64,000 bases of DNA from Poa pratensis (Eukaryota > Streptophyta > Magnoliopsida > Poales > Poaceae), in contig CAMZMU010000107.1 of assembly GCA_947311845.1 (NCBI GenBank), positions 42,841,983 to 42,905,982 of the forward strand, given 5' to 3'. This document shows, in pieces, positions 35,504-46,600 of the stretch. Positions within the stretch are counted from its first letter, which is position 1; each line of letters opens with the position of its first letter. The translations under genes were made by a program, and so were the position numbers. The notes under the pieces were generated by a model. The model had not been told where the DNA came from. It saw only the letters and a program-made list of their open reading frames with translations, and ran no database searches.

Positions 35504-36463
35504 ATGGCGGCGGCGGTGAACTGGCAAGCCACCGGGGAGGGCCTCGTTCTTGAGACAGCCAGGGAGGTCGTGACAGAGCACAATGTCCCGTTGGACGTGG
35601 TGCTCAAAGGCAGCTTTGTGGCTTCCGTGGATGGTCCTGACTGATTCCAGGATCTCCATCGCGCCGAGGAACATGTCGTTCGTCGCCATCAAGCCACAGG
35701 AACCGATTTCATCAAGTTCGCCAATTTCGCAAGGTTCCAAGAAGCTTGTTTATTGGGTCAAGTCCAACGGCTGCCAGACGACCGGCTGATGGTGGTGGTT
35801 ATGCCCTATGCGGATCTTACCTCATGCAAAAGTCTACAAGATTTGGACATGGCTGTTCCCCACTATGGCTATGCAACTATTTGCATCGCTAACATGGACA
35901 TGTTGATCTGGAAGATTAAAGAGTACACAACTCTAATGGAAGAAATTGTTGGTTGCCAGGCCATGAGAACTAATCTAGAGACGGCCATCCGGTTCCCGGC
36001 AAACAAATATCGCAAGCTAGCCGCTCCGGATGCAGAAGACCGTCAGATTGCCAAGGAACGCTTAATGAAATCTCATCTCAATGCCAAGGAATATGGAGAT
36101 GCTCACGAGCTCCTCATGATTTTGGACAGGCCCAAGCACGATGACGTTTTCGGATCACCCGGGTGCTACGACCCATGCAACAACTACTCGGGTGACCAGA
36201 CGCAGCAAAAAGAGCAGACGGCCACCCGCCTTGAGAGATACAAGGATGAGCTAGACGCAAGCCTTGGCAAATCACAGCTTCACCCATTTCCAGAACGGGC
36301 GGAGATTCTTAGGCTAGAGGCGCAACACAAATTCAGGAAGGCTAGAGGCTCAAGGCGAAGGGTCGAGGAAATCATTTCCGAAGCAAGAGAAGAGGTTCAA
36401 AGTATTACGCACGAGATAGAGTTCATGGTGAACGGGCCAACCCTTTTGGGATGTAGGTTCTGA
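35504..36463 (+). pseudogene. Unrecognised grass gene family, member B (one stop codon)
   Basis: Single exon of 320 codons including the stop, from ATG 35504. Blocks shared with member A are VNWQATGEG, PLDVVLKG, FIKFANFARF, VVVMPYADLTSCK, RFPANKYRK, KERLMKSHL, EYGDAHELL, YDPCNN and FPERAEILRLEA, then a basic/acidic helix-rich C terminus. The one lesion is TGA at 35642-35644 (codon 47). After it the same frame is open for 272 codons. It could be a recent pseudogene, a polymorphic null, or be translated from a later start. I know no domain here. It lacks a signal peptide or membrane segment, so it is probably cytosolic or nuclear; that is inference from composition only. Confidence 0.7.
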
Positions 36464-36654
36464 TCCATCCACTCTACATACATGGTCACAGAGATTATTA
36501 GTCTCCTCGTCCCCATTAATATAGCATCAGAGATTGTCTTCTCCCATTTATTTTTATATATCAATCGTGTTACTTCGACTATCTATTCAGATTTCCTAGT
36601 CATGTCTATACGGTGAAACATATTGTCTATAAACTATCTTTAGACGGAAGACTC
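36464..36654. other. 3' flank of member B
   Basis: AT-rich sequence following the stop codon. No clear poly(A) signal or other feature is evident. Confidence 0.35.
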
Positions 36655-37620
36655 GAAATGAGCCCAGCTTTGAATTAACAAAGCCAACAACCGGCTAACA
36701 GATACAGCTTACAACACGCACAACCCACACACACGCACCCCTTACAAGCAACAAAGTATCACAAGGAAGAACAACCAAGCAACTACATGAGGCACAAACT
36801 AAAAGAGATTGCTTGATCATGGAGACGCCTTGACTTCTGTTGCCCGGAGACGCCGTCGGTGGTACCAAAACCAACAGATTTTCACTGCGCCATCCCCGTC
36901 GCCGCAAAAGACACGCCGTCGAGGAGCCTAGCAATGCTTGGGAATCCAAAGGCAAGGGCTTGCAGCAACGCCTCCAAGAAGGTAAACAGCGTCCAAGACG
37001 TCGTCGTTGCCGGCAGAGAACCTGCAGAACTTTCGCCAAGACCCCGAGACACCAACCCTAGAAGTAGGGCGATTCACAAGGCGCTATGAGAGCCTACACC
37101 AGACACACGCACTTGGAAAACAGGGCGGAACAGAGAGACGGTTTCCGACCGTTCAGTAAAAGGGAGGATCTTCATGGCGATGCCTTCAACAGGGAGAACG
37201 ACACCCGAAGGTGTTGTCATCGCCATCACTGGACATTCCAGTTTTCACCGGGACCCGTACAACACCAGACGTCGGCCACCCTCACGAGGACGCGAAGAAG
37301 ACACCAAAGGACGACGCCACCGACCTCCGAACCTCGGGAGACCTCGGTGCGCTAGCCCCAGCGCACCAGTATAACGAAGAGCAGGGGCAACACCGGAGCT
37401 CGCCGCCGTGTTCCTTCGAGGGGAGGTAGGAGGGACATCCCACGCACGCACGCGAGGGAGCTCCCCGCCGCCACCTTCAGCCGCAACATCGGCGGCGTCC
37501 ACAGGCGACGGCGGGGGGAGCGGGAGGAGGAGCTCGGAGCGGATCGACGCCCATAACCCCCGCTGACAGCATGCCGCAGGACGCCGTCCTGGGCTGCCTC
37601 TGCCATAGCGGGAAAAAAAT
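36655..37620 (-). mobile_element. LINE-like retroelement 3' region, minus strand
   Basis: The minus strand ends with a tail resembling plant LINE/retro 3' UTRs: gtaagctgtatctgttag, then ggctttgttaattcaaagct and gggctcattt. The upstream part is GC-rich with no intact reverse transcriptase and no poly(A) run. Classification rests on the tail only. Confidence 0.35.
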
Positions 37621-37854
37621 AAATCTATAAACTATCTCATACATAGTTAGCCAGTTTTTTTTCCGGGATTGACGCCAAAACTTTCCTTCCGAACAATCTC
37701 TCCATCCTGCCTAGCACACGAATACGACTCCGCCGCACTCGTGCCAACGCTGACCATGATGTTCATAGCATTCGTCCACTCCTGCGACCATAGAAACACA
37801 CCGACAAGAGCTTCGAGCATCTCCAGTCGCGGCGTTCAAAGGCCTTCTGGACGG

Positions 37855-38507
37855 ACCACGATCTCCTTTGCCTCTATATCTGGTTTGTGGTTATGTGAGA
37901 AAAAACATGCAGTGAATAATACTGTTATAGCTGCTGCTTTGTGGGTCATCTGGAATACCAGAAATGACCTATGCTTTAATCGAACTCCTTGGTCTGGTAT
38001 GCAGAGAATCTAGAGAATGATGGCCTCTACACTCTACCAGTGGAGGGTCCTGTTCTCCGGGGACACAAGTGGAGACGTGGGCAGGGTGGGGAGAGGCTTG
38101 GAGCATCTAGCTCAAGCTCCTCCTCCTTTGCTGTGGCCGGATCCTGGGTGACGCTCCAAAGGCTTACTGGGGCTAATCTAGTTCTGGCTCCTCACTCGAT
38201 GCAGATGAGTTGCTGGCGTGGAAGACCTCCAAGGAAGATCTGAAGAAACGCCTAGAGGAGCAGTCGATCAAGCTGATGGACAATGGGGAAGTGCTTAGCG
38301 TTGATGATTGATGATCTTAGCTCTCCAGATACCGCTGCTTGTCCGCGTTTTTGTAATAAGTAAGATCCTCTAGTTTAAAAATCTATCTTCTATGCTGGGA
38401 CATGTTTGCCTAGAGTTGTGTTGTAAAACTGATGATGATGTACTGTACGCAAGACCTGTGGTTTCTATAAAATGGAACCGGGGCGTGGCCCTTTTAGTCT
38501 AAAAAAA
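37855..38507 (+). mobile_element. 5'-truncated LINE with poly(A)
   Basis: The frame near 37900-38010 contains AAALWVIWNTRNDLCFN, the conserved end of plant L1-type reverse-transcriptase proteins (zf-RVT region). This is followed by an untranslated tail with tataaaatggaaccggggcg and an A-run at 38498-38507. Truncation at the 5' side is normal for LINEs. No clear target duplication was found. Confidence 0.65.
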
Positions 38508-38599
38508 AGTTGCGAGGCTGCGAGCACCGAGCAGTTGTGCATCCTTACTCTTTCACCGCCAGCGAAGAGGAGTTTTTTTACAATTACAAAGAGGAGTTA

Positions 38600-38860
38600 G
38601 AATTGCAAACGCAAGCTGCAATCCGGTGCCATTTACGTCACCATGGCAGCGAAGACTCTAGCTTTGGCCAAGCGGCACAACTACCGGCGGCTAAAAGGCC
38701 AAGTGCATCGACTTCATTGTTAGGGATCAGGAAACCCTTCACGCCGTCTTAGCGACCCAGGGATATAAGCACCTGGAATCAAGCCATCCGTCCGTGCTAA
38801 CTCAACTTCTCAAGTCGGAGCATGTGCGTGGGAGAGAGAAATCATCAGAAGATAAGTAGG
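38600..38860 (+). pseudogene. BTB/BACK C-terminal fragment
   Basis: It matches the last about 85 codons of the RIP-BTB gene (AAKTLALA, RHNYRRLK, DFIVRDQETLHAVLA, SHPSVLTQLLKS). An extra base in ctaaaaggccaagtg (near 38695) shifts the frame, so the product is broken. The RIP domain and the BTB core are absent. The stop and 3' flank are kept. Confidence 0.75.
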
Positions 38861-39118
38861 TGAAATTGTATAATGTTCAAGATTTGATAATCAGGCCATG
38901 GACGGATGTTTATACTTGTATTAATTGTCCTGGTAAACAGTCCAAATTAACCACACCAAACATCTATGCAGCTAACTAGCCTGACTTTGGTTGCAGTCAC
39001 AATATCGTCAGAACGTCACGATATTTCTCAAGGTTGAGAAACTCATGAACAATCTCCTGGCATATTTGGACATTGATTTACTTGTTCGCGTCTTCCCTTG
39101 ATCTTATTCTAGCCTGTT
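38600..39118. repeat. Duplicated tail-to-tail block, copy 2
   Basis: Second copy of 33675-34207. Here the FBD gene continues on the far side while the BTB gene is cut on its 5' side, the opposite of copy 1. The left breakpoint is within about 100 bases of the LINE poly(A). Confidence 0.75.
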
Positions 39119-39558
39119 GAAGACTCAGTGTGTCGATGGTCATCGATTGCAGCGACCTTGCATTCTCGAGAATATAGAGGGCGAGCTCAATTTGACCCTC
39201 GAAACCAAAAAATCCTGTCGCGCGCACAACCTTTAGATGATTGTGTGGGCTCGGCGGAGGATTCACAATCGGTTTGAAAATGTAATACGGATACATGCTG
39301 GCGTCCATCTGTCCAGTTCAACAATACTTAGTGTGGTCGCAGTGAGAATATAAACTGAAACCTAGGCAAAAAATATTTTGATTTGTAGCGGGTAGTAGAA
39401 GGGACATATGATAAATACTTACATGCAAATCCAATTTCTCAAGAACCGGAGCAGCGTTCAAAATAGAAGCTAACTCAAGTATTCCCCCTGTATACTTTGG
39501 ATGCCCACAAATATTTACCGTGTAGTTCACATATCTCAAGCAATTAAACTTGACTGCG
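39078..39558 (-). pseudogene. F-box/LRR/FBD gene, 3' part
   Basis: This continues the gene at 55854-57000, from which it is split by the Tat element. The exon 39558-39423 encodes VKFNCLRYVNY, ICGHPKYTGGILELASILN and APVLEKLDLH. After a 114-base GT-AG intron (39422-39309), exon 39308-39078 encodes the FBD block HNHLKVVRATGFFGFEGQIE with LALYILENARSLQSMTID. The TAA at 39078 interrupts a tail that stays open in the related copy at 34118. F-box/FBD proteins are adaptors of SCF ubiquitin ligases; ligands of the grass members are mostly unknown. Confidence 0.75.
39554..39558. repeat. Target-site duplication CTGCG (left)
   Basis: CTGCG at 39554-39558 is repeated at 55854-55858, directly outside the two LTRs. 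Confidence 0.9.
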
Positions 39559-40082
39559 TGTCGTCGTATCGGCATTGGAGATAGGTGACGGGGGTCCTCT
39601 AGCCGAGGGGTGAACGTAGGGAAGAAGGTGGACGTCGTCGAGGTCGGGATCGAACATGGCAGATTACCCAGCTTCAGGCTCCACGGCGGTGGCGGAGCCC
39701 TACGTGCTGCTATAACTCACTATATGGCAAACCGCCGTATTGAGGGTTACAAGGTGTAGATCTGATGATCGTAAGAGTATGAATCGTGCCCTAAAGGCTT
39801 CCCTGGTCCGGCTTATATAGGCGGCCAGACCTAGGGTTACAAGGATATTGCGTGTCCGGCAAGTATGTAGAGTCCTAAACCTAACCGGCAAATCTTCCGT
39901 CTGGATCCTGGTGGCCTTCTGGGATTCGGTCTTGGGCCTCCTCCTTGCCGGCATCCGCCTTCCTTAGTCGTCGGCTATCTGGGCCGCCCGGTAGGCAAAG
40001 CCTTCACCACCACTTATGGGCCACCCTGGACTAGCCGGATTAGGCCATGTTGGCGCCACCCCTAGGCACCATTATACCAACA
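39559..40082 (-). repeat. Tat 3' LTR (left)
   Basis: 524 bp. It has a TATA box (TATATAAGC, minus) near 39811-39820. A stretch of about 36 bases around 39990-40025 is absent from the other LTR. Confidence 0.92.
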
Positions 40083-40608
40083 TTAGCCCCTGGAAAGGTT
40101 GAAGTTCTTCAGCTGCCGCCTTGTAGCTGATGTCTTCGTCTTCCGGCAACTATAGAGCTTGAACCATTCCACAGTTGAAACTAGCAGTGATTCGCCAAGT
40201 AATGAGCTGGACCAGTGCCGTCAACATGGAGTAGACGGACGGATCACCTGCCATGAATCTTTCCTGTGCTGTCTTGTTGATTTGACGGGTCAGGTCAAGG
40301 ATGACGTCAAGTGGGTCCACGACAGTCTGAACTCTGACATGCGCCATGATGACCTAGCCACGACTCGCGAGAAACGAGGCGCCGGCACCGCTCGTCGTCG
40401 CCACCACGCGGACGCGGTACACGTGTCGGTGATCGTGGTTACCCTACTACCTCGCACTAATCTCGGAGCGCGTGGGGGTTAAAAACCTCGGGGACTCCGG
40501 TGAAAAGTTTCACCGTGTCATTCGCCCCCCGACGCTTCACTCCCGCTCACGCTCCTCTCCCTAGCGCGCTACTCCGGCGAGTTCCCTCCCCCGCGCTCAA
40601 GACCACCA
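40083..40608 (+). promoter_or_regulatory. Presumed promoter and leader of the antisense gene
   Basis: This lies between the left LTR and the antisense gene's ATG, so it should hold its promoter. A ggggttaaaaacc sequence near 40468 is a weak TATA candidate. The 100 bases before the ATG are CT-rich. Functional evidence is lacking. Confidence 0.35.
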
Positions 40609-43600
40609 ATGGCCAACTCCGACGAGGGGAAAACTGCGGCGGCGTCCGCGGCGGCGACGGCGGCGTCAATCTCTGGATCTGAAGCGGCAGCGGCGGCGGC
40701 GATCGACGCCGTTCCGCTGTCCGTCCGTCCACCATTTGCATCGGTGGGCGCGTCGCCCTCTTCTTCTTCAACTCCGGCGCCGCCACCACCAGCCTCCTCC
40801 TCCTCTGTTCCGCTTCCTTCAATGGGGGCGGCGGAGGCTGCCGTGGAGGTGGATTCCAGCGGCGACGAGCTCCCCGGGGAAGAAGACGAGCCGTCAGAGC
40901 TTGGCTCCCGTTACTGGCTTCCGTCAATCGTGACGGAGCCCTTCCTCGAAGAGTTGGTGGATGGCGGCACTAGTACAGAACGACACATCGGAAACGGGCC
41001 AAAAACCCCTTCGGCAATGGAGAAAGGGTCCGTGTCCCCGCCTCTGTCACTGATGTGAAGCCTCACAATGGCAACGGAGATTTTTATCGTTTGCAATAAG
41101 TTTAGCAACGGGCATAATATATAACCGTTGCCTTTAGTCTTTACATCAGATACGGAGATTAGTTTTTGACCGTTTGTAATGAGGGCTGAAGGAAACAAAA
41201 AAAAGCCGGTGACGCCTGCTGCACCGTCGACGGAGCCCTGTGGTTCCTGCTTGACGGCCGCCGGTTCTTCACCTTCCTCTTCGCCCAGCTTCATTACGTG
41301 GTCTTTTTCTACCTATTTAGTACTGCACAAAAGTCTTGCTCCTGGAGGCGCCGGCTTCAGTGGACCGTGTGGACGGAGCCCCGCTCCTACGTCTTCACGG
41401 CCGCCGCATAGTCTCCAGGTTTCCTCCTCGCCCTAAAGGAGATAAAAAAATCAAAATGTAAGCTCCTTCATCTCTATACACAAGACATATGCTTTTTCAT
41501 CGGCATTACAGAAAATATAGAACTAATTACAACTAGAACATAGCCTAAACAATGCCTCATATATAGGTAGATTGGACACACAAATTCCAGGGATGGAGCA
41601 AGCGAGCCAAGTAGGATGCACAAGATCGATGTGTATTTGTGCATATCACAAGGATCACTAGCGCCACCCCCGAATCACACGGTGTCACCTAATTTTAATC
41701 ATCGGTATAACAGAAACAAAGCTAAAATCAGAGCAAATGACTACTAAAAACAGAAAAAATCTATGGATAAACAATTAGCTACTTACAACTAGAAAACAGC
41801 TAAAATCTATGTGTAAACAATGCCTACTAAAAATAGATCAAATCTATGGATAAACAATTAGCTACTTACAACTAGAAAACAGCTAAAATCTATGTGTAAA
41901 CAATGCCTTCTAAAAACAGAGCAAATCTATGGATAAACAATTAGCTACTTACAACTAGAAAACAGCTAAAATCTATGTGTAAACAATGCCTACTAAAAAC
42001 AGATCAAATCTATGGATAAACAATTAGCTATTTACAACTAGAAAACATCTAAAATCTATGTGTAAACAATGCCTACTAAAAACAGAACAAATCTATGGAT
42101 AAACAATTAGCTACTTATAACTAGAAAACAGCTAAAATCTATGTGTAAACAATGCCTACTAAAAACAGAGCAAATCTATGGATAAACAATTAGCTACTTA
42201 CAACTAGAAAACAGCTAAAATCTATGTGTAAACAATGCCTACTAAAAACAGAGCAAATCTATGGATAAACAATTAGCTACTTACAACTAGAAAACAGCTA
42301 AAATCTATGTGTAAACAATGCCTACTAAAAACAGAGCAAATCTATGGATAAACAATTAGCTACTTACAACTAGAAAACAGCTATCCTACTGAACTGGGGT
42401 CTTACATTAGGCGAGGCGGGCTCGCATAGCGTCGCCGCCGGCGACGGAGCTAGCGCCGGCCTCCCCTGGCGGCGCCTTGCCCTCGCCGTGGACCAAAGAG
42501 AGGGCTATGGCGGCCCGGAGGTCAGACTAGTAGACCGCCTCCTCGGCGCGTTCGACCTGGGTCGACGCCTCGGAGAGGAGGACCGCCGCCTCCAGATCGG
42601 CCTCGCCCTGACGACGCTTGGCGTCCTCGCGCTCGAAATCGGCGCGGGAGAGTTGGCAAGCGATCTCCAGATCACGATCCTCCTCCTCTTCCTCTTCCTC
42701 TTCCTCTTCCTCTTCCTCTTCCTCCTCGTCGGAGGACGAGGACGAGGAGGAGGAGGAAGACGGATGGCGGCCGGGGTACATCGCCTGGCGGATCTCGCGG
42801 TAGCTGCAATGGTGGCCAAATGAGCGGGTGCGGCCGGAGCCTTCGCCATGCGGACGAGCGCCAAGGCTGCGGGACCGGCCCGCGGGGGCCGGATCGGCGG
42901 CGGCCTGTTCCGCAAGCTCGTCCCGCAACACCAGCTGACGCTGCTGCTGCCTGAAGGCCCGGAGGGTGGGTCGGCCACGGCCGCGATGGCCGGATCTACC
43001 AGCGCCGACGGTGGAAGCCATGCGAGAGAGTGGAGAGAGAGGAGACTGTGCGGCGGCTAGGGTTGGAAGTGAGACTGTGAGAGTGAGAGTGAAGGGCATA
43101 GTAGGTTCTTATAGGCCGGCTGTCGGGCTACTTCTAATGGCAACGGAGATTACGAAACTGTCCGTGTGCGATGAGCACACAACGGTAACGGAGTTAAACC
43201 AAACTCCGTTGCCAACATATATTCCACTATTCACCCGTTGCCTTTGTTGTGGGCCTGCTTTACGGCCCAGTGCGGGCACGTGGGGGATGTCGCGATTTAC
43301 CGTCGCCTAACTCCTGCCGTTGCCATAGAGGTAAGGGTGTCAGGCGGCGCCCGAACCCGGCCCGCTTCGTACCAAAAATAGCCTACGCTAGCTGTTACGA
43401 TCGTGGCCAGATTTTTGTCATTTTCAACTAATTTGTACTTATGCGGGCCGTAGCGGGACCGCCGCTTGAAACCTGACATAGAGGGGTATCCGATGTGTCG
43501 TTCTGTACTAGTGCGGCTTCCTCCCGCCCAAGAAGGACTGCGTCTGGCGGCTGCCAGGCGACGAGTCGATCCTGGATCCTCAAGGCGGAGAGAGGGTCGT

Positions 43601-46600
43601 CCTCACTTCGCACCTGCTACGTGGTATGGGGTTTCCGCCTTCCGCCTTCTTTAGCGCCGTGCTCAGCTATTATGGGCTGCAGCCGCATAACATTGCGCCA
43701 AATAGTATTCTAGTACTAGCCGGCTTCCAAGCGCTTTGCGAGGGCTATTTAGGCATCCTCCCCACCGTAGATCTCTTCAAGTACTGCTTCTTGTGCCACC
43801 GACAAACGTTGGCGGACGGTAGTTTAGCAGTGTGCGGCAGTGTCACTTTTAACTGCCGCCAACCAAGTTTCTATCCAAAGATACCGTACATCGAGTCGGT
43901 AAAACATTGGACTAGTACTTGGTTTTACTGCAAGGACATCCCGGCACCTGGCTCACAAGTGGGGATCCCCAAGTTTGTGAACAGCGCACCCATCCATAAG
44001 GCGTGCTGGACGGAGAAGGCGGCGCTCGTGCTGCCGGAGGAACAACGCCGCGTTTTTAGGCAGATCGAGTTCCTGACCCGGACCATGGAGGCGCCCTGCG
44101 TTGACGGTGTGGACACCGTCCTCTGCTGGCTGTCAAGGAAGATCATGCCGCTCCGCCATCGACCACTGAAGATGTGCGAGTATCAGGCAGATCCCTCCGG
44201 CAGGCGGGCCTTGCCGGAGAGCACTCTGCTTTATCGTTTGCGGGCACTCATTTTGCCCAGCAAGATCAAGCCCTCCGAGAGCGTCCCCATGTTTACCCAT
44301 GATAACCCAGTTCCTGAGGTAAGGCAGCAATCTGCACGTTTTTATGTTCTTATGCTAGTTATTGACCGTCTTTAACCAACTGTCTGTTATCATAGCTGGC
44401 TACCTTGGGAGACGACCAGCTGGCGCCTAACTGGTATGAGCCAGGTGCCAGCCGGACCGGCAAGCGCAAGGTGGGTGCTGCCGCCACCAAGGAGGCGGAG
44501 AAGGAAAGGAAGGCGGCGATGCTCGCCGAGGCGGATGACGGTGCCTTAGGAGGCAATGTCCCCACCAAGCGGTGAGTTTTTCGACTTATGCTAGCTGCCT
44601 TTCGCTTCATCCTTTTATGCTAACTTGATTCTTGCCTTTGAATTTTTCAGCGCGAGGCCCGCCATGCCCAAGCTCAAAGCCAACGTCAAGATAGGCACCG
44701 GCAGGGGCAGGCCTCTCCACAGCTCACCGGCAGTTGCGCCCCCCACTCCCATCCCCGTTATATTTAAGGATGGGTCCTACGTGGTGGACGAGACAGCTGC
44801 CGCCACCACCTCAACCTCAACCCAGGCTGAAGCTCCGGCTAATGATGCCTCGCGTTTTATCGCCATGAAGAAGGAGGCGGCGGCCGCGGATGAAGCTGCC
44901 AAGGACCCCGAGACCCTACCTGAGCCGGCTGACTCCAAGGAGTTGTGGCACACCGTGCACAATATGCGCAAAAGTACCCGGGCTTGGTACAACCAACTAG
45001 AGGTGCAAGTTGACGTAAGTATACCCCTAGCCCCTAAGGACTTAGCCGACTAAAATGTTTTTTAGCCGGCAAGGTTCTTAACTGTCAGCGCTCTCCCCGG
45101 CTTTTTTGCAGACGGCGTTGACTTCCAATAAGGATCTCTTCAATGCCTTGGAGAAGAAAGTGCGCGAGTGCCGGCAGTTGAAGGCGGACCTCGAGCTCCG
45201 TGGTGCTCAGATTGCCAGCCTCGAAGAGGCTCGCAAGAAGGACGAAGGTGACAGAAATTTTTAATATTTTTGCCTTCTGTTCCCATTATTTTATTAGCTT
45301 GCTAGCCGACAAGTTACTTAGTCGGCTTTTGCAATTCTTTGCACTGTAGAACTGTTAAACGAGGCTCAGGATATCCTCCAAAGCTCCACTAATATGCAAG
45401 CCTTGATAAACGAAGCTGCAGATTTGGCGGCCGAGCTGACTCGGCGGAAGGCGGAGCATACGCAAGAGCTAGAGAAGCGAGACCTGGAGCATGCCAGCGC
45501 CCTCAACCAGCTGCAAGGCCAACTGGACAACCTTGGCCGTACTATGGCCGAGGCGTCAAAAAACGCCAAGGAGCGGCGGGAGGTACTTGTCGGCAAACTT
45601 CAAGATGCCGAGAACAAGATTGCTGAGCACGAGAACCAAGTGGCTGCACTCCACGAGCACATCCTTGGTAAGTTGATTTCCGTTATATCCTTCTCCTTTG
45701 GGGATTCCTAGGCATCTAACCTTTTTTGTCTACAATGTTCAGTGCCAGCAGGTCTCGGAGACTCGGCCGACACTTCTCCTCGCTCTTCGCGCATCCGCCT
45801 TGTCGGCGCGCTGGTGGCTCGTGCTATCGAGTCGGGCAAAGCGCTGGCCGGCAAGATCTTTCCTGCCTCGGGCCATGCTGACGTCGATCTCGAGGTCTTG
45901 CCAGAGTTGCTGGACAAGATTGGCACGGAGCACGACAGCATCAAGAGGTCGGCAGCACGCGGCGGCGCTGATGATCCCGAAGAGCAAGTCTTGATGCCTG
46001 CACAAATAACGGGATTTAGGTTGAGACTCCAAGTGCAGAGTGTATAGTAAAGTGGAAGACAGTTTTCCCCACGAGGGGTGACTCGAGGGTTTAATATCGA
46101 ACTCTCGGGGAATCTGAAGTGGTAGATTTATCTTCTTATCCTTCTTTTGGTTACCTACAAAACAAGGTTAGATGTTTTGGTCCTCAACCTCACCTGTGGT
46201 TGTCAAGCACAAGGTGTAAGAATGATATCAGGATAGTTATGCAATGCAAACAGGAAATAAATATGCAATGATGGTGGATGCAATGGTAAATGATATTTTT
46301 GGGTTTTTGAATGATGTATGCAAGATGAAAAGTATTTTTGTATTTTCGGATTTAATGATGGCTGAAAATAGAAAAGTGGTATATGGTGTTGGAAAGGTGT
46401 TTCTTATGATTAAAAATGGACTGGGGTTCATGATTTCACAAATGCACTCTCTCTTTATAAAGTGGTAGACAATGGAACACACAAAGTTAACATATGAGAT
46501 TGCAACACAGGGTTTGATAACAAGTTACTTAGATATATGGGCATCACGTCCTAACATAGAGATCTTTTGGTTATTAACCTCTCTTATACTCCACCAAGAT

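Larger units (their letters stand above)
40968..43513 (-). mobile_element. Non-autonomous CACTA transposon, 2546 bp
   Basis: The ends CACTAGTACAGAACGACACA and the exact inverse, ending CTAGTG at 43513, are flanked by the 3-bp duplication CGG (40965-40967 and 43514-43516). Subterminal copies of gcaacggag occur in both orientations near each end, as CACTA elements have. Inside are an 83-bp tandem array and one minus-strand reading frame, but no recognisable transposase. It interrupts the first exon of the Tat antisense gene at a Gly codon. Confidence 0.93.

Noticed and set aside
41740..42390. Possible CRISPR-like array
   Set aside because: The 83-bp units are contiguous with no unique spacers; it is a simple tandem repeat inside a plant transposon.
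42488..42823. 111-codon plus-strand ORF in the CACTA element
   Set aside because: It is the antisense shadow of the Glu-tract ORF, with Leu/Phe runs from the same repeat.
45969..45999. Solo LTR start at tgatgcctgc (near 45991)
   Set aside because: No target duplication fits that start; GGCGC flanks only if the LTR begins at 45969, which also restores the exon frame.
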